DNA of 11,267 bases, from contig JAZKTH010000075.1 in the NCBI GenBank assembly GCA_036625675.1, forward strand, positions 1 to 11,267. The letters are read 5' to 3'. Positions 7,047 to 11,267 of the stretch are shown piece by piece. The notes under the pieces were generated by a model, which saw only the letters and a list, made by a program, of their open reading frames with translations, searched no databases and was not told the origin of the DNA. Source of the stretch: Halalkaliarchaeum sp036625675. Its GTDB lineage: Archaea > Halobacteriota > Halobacteria > Halobacteriales > Haloferacaceae. Every line of letters begins with the position of its first letter. Positions within the stretch are counted from its first letter, which is position 1. The translations under genes and the position numbers were made by a program.

Positions 7047-7076
7047 CCCCCGACCGCTGGGCCCGGTTCGCCCGAC

Positions 7077-7106
7077 TCTCCCGTCGTGTCGCTCACGTCC
7101 GGGAGA
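7077..7106. terminator. inverted repeat between convergent permease and aldolase genes
   Basis: TCTCCCG and CGGGAGA form a perfect 7-base arm pair around a 16-base loop. A second small pair, CCGCC at 7116-7120 with GGCGG at 7130-7134, follows. Both lie in the 94-base gap between converging genes and may end transcription from either side. There are no T-runs, so the call is weak. Confidence 0.28.
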
Positions 7107-7140
7107 ACAGCGTATCCGCCGCCCGCGATGGCGGTCCGCC

Positions 7141-8028
7141 CTACCCCGTCCTTCGGTCGACCACCGTCCGGTAGGCAGCGTCAAGCCGCTCGGCCTCCGC
7201 CGCCGACACCGGGGCGACGGGCGGGAGGGGATCGCCGACGTCGTGTCCGTCGCGCCGGAGGAGGTGTTTGATCGCCGCCGCGGTCGGAATGTCGTCGTAA
7301 GTGCTGACCAGGGGAACCACGACCTCCCGGAAGATCCGGTTCACCGTCGCATCGTCGCCGCGGGCGTGGGCCTCGTACAGCTCCGCGAGTTCGTCGGGGA
7401 AGACGTTCGCCGGCCCCGCGATCAACCCGTCGGCGCCGAGGTTCAGCGCCGCGGCGGCGATGTCGGTCGACCCCTGGAACACCGAGAACTCCGGGGGCGT
7501 CCCCTCGAGGATGCGGTGCTGGTAACCGAGGTCGCCGGAGGTGTCCTTCAATCCTACGACCGCTTCGAGGTCGGCGAGACGAAAGACGGTGTCGACCGCG
7601 AGTTCGTTTCCGGTGAGCGCCGGGATGTTGTAGAGGAGTAACTCGAGCGGGGAGTCGGCCGCGACGCGCTCGAAGAACCGCCGGAGCCCGTCCTGTGTCG
7701 TCGAGAGGTAGTAGGGAGTCACGACGACGGCGGCGTCGGCGCCGGCCGCCGCAGCCGTCGAGATCCGCGCGCGGACGTCACCGATGCTCGTGGCGCAACA
7801 CCCTGCGATCACGGTGGTGGAGTCGTCCGCCGCTTCGACGACCGTCTCGACGAGCGTGCAGTGCTGGTCGGCGGTGAGGCTCGGGAATTCTCCGATCGAA
7901 CTCCCCGGGAACAGCCCGTGCACTCCCCCGTCGACGAGCGACCGCGTGAACTCCTCGAGCGCCGCCTCGTCGATACCGTCGCCGTCGATAGGCGTAGCCA
8001 TCGGGACGATCGTCCCCGAGATGTCCAT
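7141..8028 (-). CDS. DapA-family aldolase/dehydratase for a 2-keto-3-deoxy sugar acid
   Basis: This 295-residue class I enzyme is a TIM barrel of the DHDPS/N-acetylneuraminate lyase family. Catalytic features seen are the Schiff-base Lys161 in GLKDTSGD (159-166), Tyr133 in YNIP (133-136) and TPYY (104-107). The pyruvate-binding loop reads PGSSIGEF (41-48) rather than the usual G-T/S-T-G-E, putting Ile at position 45. Members include KDG aldolase, L-KDA dehydratase and 5-keto-4-deoxyglucarate dehydratase, all of which act on 2-keto-3-deoxy acids. The gene is divergent from an aldehyde dehydrogenase, which suits an aldolase whose aldehyde product is oxidised next. Inferred reaction: cleavage to pyruvate plus an aldehyde such as glyceraldehyde or sulfolactaldehyde. 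Lysine synthesis is unlikely in this setting. ATG 8028 is chosen over GTG 8037 because a TATA box lies the leaderless distance upstream. Confidence 0.85.
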   Translation of the reverse strand: MDISGTIVPMATPIDGDGIDEAALEEFTRSLVDGGVHGLFPGSSIGEFPSLTADQHCTLVETVVEAADDSTTVIAGCCATSIGDVRARISTAAAAGADAAVVVTPYYLSTTQDGLRRFFERVAADSPLELLLYNIPALTGNELAVDTVFRLADLEAVVGLKDTSGDLGYQHRILEGTPPEFSVFQGSTDIAAAALNLGADGLIAGPANVFPDELAELYEAHARGDDATVNRIFREVVVPLVSTYDDIPTAAAIKHLLRRDGHDVGDPLPPVAPVSAAEAERLDAAYRTVVDRRTG

Positions 8029-8050
8029 ACCGACCACTCGCCGACCGTAG

Positions 8051-8058
8051 TTTTATAT
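8051..8058 (-). promoter_or_regulatory. TATA box for the aldolase gene
   Basis: Read on the minus strand the box is ATATAAAA, centred about 27 bases before the ATG at 8028. It is one half of a 93-base divergent control region shared with the aldehyde dehydrogenase gene, so both could respond to one regulator. Confidence 0.75.
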
Positions 8059-8090
8059 CTTAGGGACGCAGTCGACCTCGGGAGGCCAAG

Positions 8091-8098
8091 CTTAATAC
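8091..8098 (+). promoter_or_regulatory. TATA-like box for the aldehyde dehydrogenase gene
   Basis: CTTAATAC is centred about 27 bases before ATG 8122, again the leaderless spacing. It decides the start at 8122 against upstream in-frame codons as far back as 7861, which would run through the divergent promoter and into the aldolase gene. Confidence 0.6.
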
Positions 8099-8121
8099 TG
8101 CGGTGGACCGTTCACGGCGGT

Positions 8122-9600
8122 ATGAGCCAGGAAGCAGCAGCGCGTCTCGACAAGCGGATGCTGATCGACGGCGAGTGGATCGAGGGCGAGGACCGGACTG
8201 ACGTGATCCACCCCTACGACGGGAGTCGGGTGGGATCCGTCCCGCTTGCGACAGCGGAACAGGTCACTGCGGCGATCGACGCTGCGGAACACGCACAGGA
8301 GGAATCGACGCTGTCCGCATACGAGCGGTACGAACTCCTCGAGAAGACCGCAGAGAAGCTGGCGGACGACGCCGACCACGTTGCGACGGTGCTGACCAGC
8401 GAGCAGGGCAAGCCGATCACCGAGGCCCGCGGCGAGGTCGACCGCGCGGTCCAGACTCTCCAGCTGTCCGCCGAGCAGGCCAAGCGGATGTTCGGGGAGT
8501 ACGTCCCGATGGACGCACAGAAGGGGTTTACCCGGGACCACTGTTTCACCCAGCGGGAGCCGCTGGGTGTCGTCGCGGCGATCACGCCGTTCAATTTCCC
8601 TCTCAATCTGATGGCCCACAAGGTCGGCCCCGCGGTGGCGGCGGGGAACGCCGTCGTCGGCAAGCCCGCCACGAACACCCCTCTGGTGTCCGTACTCATG
8701 TACGAGTACCTCCAGGAAGCCGCCGAGGAGGTCGGCGCCCCCGACGGGCTGGTGAACCTGGTCACCGGCAGCGGTTCGGCGGTCGGCGACGCCATCCTGG
8801 AGCACGACGCGGTGGAGGCCATCTCCTTTACCGGGAGCACTGCCGTCGGAAAGTACCTCGCCAACAACAGCGGAATGAAGGAGGTCACGCTGGAACTGGG
8901 CGGCAACGACCCCACGATCGTCTGGGACGACACCGACATCGAGGCGGCGGCGGAGCTGGTCGTGGGCGGTGCCTGTTCCAACGCGGGGCAGGTGTGCAAC
9001 AGCGTCGAGCGGGTGATCGTCCACGAGACAATCGAGGAGGAGTTCGTCGCCGCCGCCGTCGACGCGGTGGAGTCGTTGAGGGTGGGCGATCCCTTCGACG
9101 AGTCGACGACCGTCGCGTCGATGGTCGACGACGAGCAGTTCGAGACCATCGTGGAGCTGTACGAGGCAACAGTCGAGGCCGGCGCGACGGTCGAGGCCGG
9201 CGGTAACTACGGCGGCGACCTCGGCAAGCGGGTGTTCGAGCCGACGGTCCTCTCCGGCGTCACGCCGGAGATGCCCGCCGCCGCCGAAGAGACGTTCGGC
9301 CCGCTGGTCCCGATCATCGGCGTGAGCGATTTCGACGAGGCGATCGAGGAGGCCAACAACACCAACTACGGCCTGGAAGCGGGAATCTTCACCCAGGACA
9401 TCGACCGGGCGCGCCGGGCGGCCGACGACATCGACGCCGGCGGCGTCAACGTCAACACCGTAAGCGGGTTCCGCGCGGATCACATGCCCTACGGTGGATT
9501 CAAGGACAGCGGCGTCGGGAAGGAGGGAATCAAGTACGCCGTCGAGCACTTCTCCCGGGAGAAGCTGGTCGGCTTTCACGACGGGTTCACCGACGTCTGA
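8122..9600 (+). CDS. NAD(P)-dependent aldehyde dehydrogenase (semialdehyde, lactaldehyde or sulfolactaldehyde type)
   Basis: The 492-residue ALDH-superfamily enzyme has every key residue: the oxyanion Asn158 in TPFNFPLNL, Lys181 in GKPA, the cofactor loop FTGSTAVGK (236-244), the general base Glu258 in LELGG, the catalytic Cys292 in GQVCNS, EETFGP (389-394) and the C-terminal MPYGGFKDSGVGKEG (455-469). Members nearest in style oxidise glyceraldehyde, lactaldehyde, succinate semialdehyde or alpha-ketoglutarate semialdehyde. Sulfolactaldehyde dehydrogenase of bacterial sulfo-Entner-Doudoroff pathways is of this superfamily. It is divergent from the aldolase/dehydratase gene, a usual pairing for the last steps of sugar-acid breakdown. 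If the neighbour is an aldolase, the product is glycerate, lactate or sulfolactate; if a dehydratase, 2-oxoglutarate. The sequence alone does not choose between these. Confidence 0.9.
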   Translation: MSQEAAARLDKRMLIDGEWIEGEDRTDVIHPYDGSRVGSVPLATAEQVTAAIDAAEHAQEESTLSAYERYELLEKTAEKLADDADHVATVLTSEQGKPITEARGEVDRAVQTLQLSAEQAKRMFGEYVPMDAQKGFTRDHCFTQREPLGVVAAITPFNFPLNLMAHKVGPAVAAGNAVVGKPATNTPLVSVLMYEYLQEAAEEVGAPDGLVNLVTGSGSAVGDAILEHDAVEAISFTGSTAVGKYLANNSGMKEVTLELGGNDPTIVWDDTDIEAAAELVVGGACSNAGQVCNSVERVIVHETIEEEFVAAAVDAVESLRVGDPFDESTTVASMVDDEQFETIVELYEATVEAGATVEAGGNYGGDLGKRVFEPTVLSGVTPEMPAAAEETFGPLVPIIGVSDFDEAIEEANNTNYGLEAGIFTQDIDRARRAADDIDAGGVNVNTVSGFRADHMPYGGFKDSGVGKEGIKYAVEHFSREKLVGFHDGFTDV

Positions 9601-9615
9601 TCGGCCGACTGATAC

Positions 9616-9625
9616 ACGGATCCGT
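9616..9625. terminator. 10-base palindrome between convergent genes
   Basis: ACGGATCCGT is a perfect palindrome in the 27-base gap between the stops of the aldehyde dehydrogenase and the convergent oxidoreductase. A role in ending both transcripts is conceivable but unproven, as the stem has almost no loop. Confidence 0.2.
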
Positions 9626-9627
9626 CG

Positions 9628-10710
9628 CTACACGTCGACCCACGCGTCGCGGTCGGCGGCCTCGTAGATCGCCTCCATGATTTCGACGTCGACGACGCCG
9701 TGTTGCCCGTCGGGATAGATGTCGGCGTCGCTCCGGAGTCGATCCGCGAAGTAGTCGAACTCCTCGCGCATCTGGTCGACCCGCTCGACCTCGATCTCCG
9801 CACGGCTGTCCCCGCGGGAGAGTTCGAGTCGACGGTCCTGGTCCTGAAAGAAGGCGGGCTCGATCCGCACCTGTCCCTCGGTCCCGGTGACCGTGATGCT
9901 GCTGGCCTGGCGGGCGTTGTGGCTGGCGAAACACGCCGCAGTCACGCCGCCGGGGAACCGCATTGAGCACGCCACGGTCTCCTCGACGTCGTCGAAGGCG
10001 TCGTGAGTGCTCCCGGTCGAGCCCGTGACCGCGACCGGGTCGGCGTCGAGCAGGAACCGGGCGGTGTTGAGCGGGTAGAGCCCGATGTCGAACAGCGCGC
10101 CGCCGCCGGCCAACTCCTCGTCTAGCCGCCACTGGTCGGGATCCGGGTTGACACGCTCGAGCAGCCGCTGGGACATGTCCCCCCGGACGGCCATCGGTTC
10201 GCCGACGTACCCCCCGTCGATCAACTCCCGTGCACGGCGGATCGTCGGCTCGGTGTGCATTCGGTAGGCGATCATCAACTCGACGCCGGCGTCGTCACAG
10301 GCGTCGACCAGGTCGGCGGCCCGGGCGCTGTCCCGTTCGATCGGTTTCTCACACAGTACGTGTTTGCCGTGCTCGGCGGCGGCCTCGGAGTGATCCAGGT
10401 GGAAGGCGTTGGGCGTGCAGACGTACACCGCGTCGTAGGCCTCGGTTGCGACGCCGTCGGCGTACTCCTCGTAGGTGAGCGTCCGTTCGACGGCGTCGAA
10501 CTCCGCGGCGACGCGCTCGGCTTTCTCCGTGGACCCGCTCACCAGCACCGTGGGTTCACACCGATCGCTGTCGGCGAGCGCGGGCAGCGCCCGACCGCGG
10601 GTGAACCACCCCAGGCCGATCGCGGCCACCCGGACTGTCGACGCGGCCGCGGGGTCGGTCCGTTCCCAGTCGCGACGGCACTGGCTCCCGATGAGATGTT
10701 CGAGCTCCAT
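9628..10710 (-). CDS. Gfo/Idh/MocA-family sugar 1-dehydrogenase (haloarchaeal xylose-dehydrogenase-like)
   Basis: The 360-residue oxidoreductase has an N-terminal Rossmann fold with AAIGLGW (29-35), the family EKP (121-123) with catalytic Lys122, and the substrate-domain block GGGALFDIGLYPLN (202-215), with Asp208 and Tyr212 in the positions typical of glucose-fructose oxidoreductase and sugar 1-dehydrogenases. An opening RRDW (12-15) and DADPVAVTGS (222-231) recall, from memory, the ~360-residue D-xylose dehydrogenase XacA of Haloferax. Expected reaction: NAD(P)-dependent oxidation of an aldose to its lactone. In this cluster it would be the first enzyme after import, possibly on a sulfosugar. 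NAD-dependent sulfoquinovosidases (GH188) are also in this superfamily, so a glycosidase role is a second option. ATG 10710 is supported by the upstream TATA box. It converges on the aldehyde dehydrogenase gene. Confidence 0.87.
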   Translation of the reverse strand: MELEHLIGSQCRRDWERTDPAAASTVRVAAIGLGWFTRGRALPALADSDRCEPTVLVSGSTEKAERVAAEFDAVERTLTYEEYADGVATEAYDAVYVCTPNAFHLDHSEAAAEHGKHVLCEKPIERDSARAADLVDACDDAGVELMIAYRMHTEPTIRRARELIDGGYVGEPMAVRGDMSQRLLERVNPDPDQWRLDEELAGGGALFDIGLYPLNTARFLLDADPVAVTGSTGSTHDAFDDVEETVACSMRFPGGVTAACFASHNARQASSITVTGTEGQVRIEPAFFQDQDRRLELSRGDSRAEIEVERVDQMREEFDYFADRLRSDADIYPDGQHGVVDVEIMEAIYEAADRDAWVDV

Positions 10711-10732
10711 ACTCGGTTCTGATTGGGCCTCT

Positions 10733-10740
10733 ACTTAATT
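10733..10740 (-). promoter_or_regulatory. TATA-like box for the Gfo/Idh/MocA gene
   Basis: Read on the minus strand the box is AATTAAGT, centred about 27 bases before ATG 10710. The spacing repeats that of the other promoters in the window and supports a leaderless transcript beginning at the start codon. Confidence 0.6.
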
Positions 10741-11267
10741 CCCCTACTCGCCGGGCGTTCATCCTGATCCGGCGACACAAATAGTTGATAAACGAGTGTT
10801 TTCACTATTTTACTATTTTCTTTATATGTTTGAACGAGGTTCGATAGCCATTGGACTCGACGTATTTTAAGTAGTTTAAAAACTGAAAATTCCAGGTTTT
10901 TACTTTACATATTATGATTTAAATCCTAATGTAATCCCCATACAGCCGGCGTAGGAATTCGAAACTCTGACGCCTGTAAACGGCGGAAAACCGGGATTCT
11001 CTGCCGAAAAACGACCGGATGCCGTGCACCCCGATGTACCCCGCCGAGTACGGCGAGAGACGTCGAAGAAATCGCGGCTTCATCGCCTGAAAAAGCCGTA
11101 CACGCCGGAAAAACGCATCGTAAAAACGACAGCGTTCGAAGACCAAATACTAAAGTAAAATTACTGTATTTATAAGTAGTGATTGTATCCCAATTCGGCT
11201 CCTATTTCTCTGATCGGTCCGACCCTTTTAGCATTATTAACAGATTATTTATTAATATATAAAATTT
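10741..11267. other. AT-rich non-coding region with an internal G+C-richer island
   Basis: No convincing gene lies here. Base composition swings sharply: 13 of 60 bases are G/C at 10861-10920, 37 of 60 at 10981-11040 and 35 of 60 at 11041-11100, then 8 of 47 in the last 47 bases. The island could be read leftward as a 75-codon frame (11146-10919), but that frame starts with TTG, is rich in Arg and Phe, has few acidic residues and uses many T/A third positions, all unlike the acidic, G/C-ending genes beside it. Small features seen are a tandem ACTATTTT repeat (10804-10819), an AGTTT/AAACT inverted repeat (10873-10884) and a TATATAAAAT near 11255 that may be a rightward promoter for a gene beyond the edge. 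Confidence 0.6.
11168..11175 (-). promoter_or_regulatory. possible leftward TATA box before the G+C-richer island
   Basis: Read on the minus strand the box is TTATAAAT, identical to the strong box before the binding-protein gene. A start would be expected near 11145, right at the edge of the G+C-richer island. No ATG lies there, so a small RNA or an unusual TTG-started peptide would be the product, if any. Confidence 0.4.

Noticed and set aside
6084..7184. 366-codon open frame on the minus strand opposite the second permease
   Set aside because: It is highly charged with no domain or start-site support. The plus strand encodes a typical permease with an EAA loop and a Shine-Dalgarno sequence.
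7141..8028. Dihydrodipicolinate synthase for lysine synthesis
   Set aside because: The family is the same, but the setting is sugar-acid catabolism, the partner is an aldehyde dehydrogenase, and the pyruvate loop departs from GTTGE.
8092..9579. 495-codon open frame on the minus strand
   Set aside because: It is opposite the aldehyde dehydrogenase gene, whose catalytic motifs are all intact. The minus frame has no recognisable domain.
10919..11146. 75-codon minus-strand frame as a protein gene
   Set aside because: It has a TTG start and a basic Arg/Phe-rich composition unlike haloarchaeal proteins, mixed third-position bases and no recognised family. Kept only as part of a possible RNA or relic finding.
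10711..11267. CRISPR array, tRNA or replication origin in the AT-rich tail
   Set aside because: No regularly spaced direct repeats, no cloverleaf or CCA-proximal tRNA features, and no origin-recognition-box-like sequences or Cdc6 gene are visible. The only tandem repeat is an 8-base duplication.

Overview
The window looks like haloarchaeal chromosome or megaplasmid (class Halobacteria). The coding DNA is very G+C-rich, the proteins are acidic, the binding protein has a twin-arginine signal followed by a lipobox, and several genes start with an ATG about 27 bases after a TATA-like box, the layout of leaderless archaeal transcripts. The species cannot be named from the sequence.

Layout. Left block, all + strand: the 3' part of a TIGR00698/YeiH-type 'putative sulfate exporter' gene (1-930), then a tightly overlapping set made of a SAF-domain small subunit (1016-1333), a UxaA/SuyB-type large subunit (1330-2496) and a ComC-type Ldh2-family dehydrogenase (2496-3497). 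Middle block, + strand: an ABC sugar importer with a Tat-exported lipoprotein binding protein (3650-5029) and two MalF/MalG-type permeases (5120-6115, 6117-7046), with no ATPase gene. Right block: a DapA-family aldolase or dehydratase (8028-7141, minus) divergent from an aldehyde dehydrogenase (8122-9600, plus), then a Gfo/Idh/MocA sugar dehydrogenase (10710-9628, minus). The last ~550 bases are AT-rich with no convincing gene, but hold a G+C-richer island with a possible leftward promoter.

How the genes may work together. Taken alone, these families would be annotated as generic sugar-acid catabolism. The large subunit, however, carries signatures that I associate with (R)-sulfolactate sulfo-lyase SuyB rather than altronate dehydratase. 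Its neighbours are a ComC-like (sulfolactate-type) dehydrogenase and a sulfate/sulfite-exporter-family membrane protein, which recalls the bacterial suyABZ arrangement. With a sugar importer, a sugar 1-dehydrogenase, a 2-keto-3-deoxy-acid aldolase and an aldehyde dehydrogenase beside them, the set fits a sulfosugar (sulfoquinovose-like) Entner-Doudoroff-type route: sulfosugar to sulfolactone, sulfo-keto-deoxy acid, pyruvate plus sulfolactaldehyde, sulfolactate, then pyruvate plus sulfite, with sulfite or sulfate exported. A lactonase, a sugar-acid dehydratase, an ATPase, a glycosidase and a regulator are not in the window and would have to lie elsewhere. This is an inference from family signatures and gene order. 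An ordinary hexonate or uronate pathway is the main alternative.
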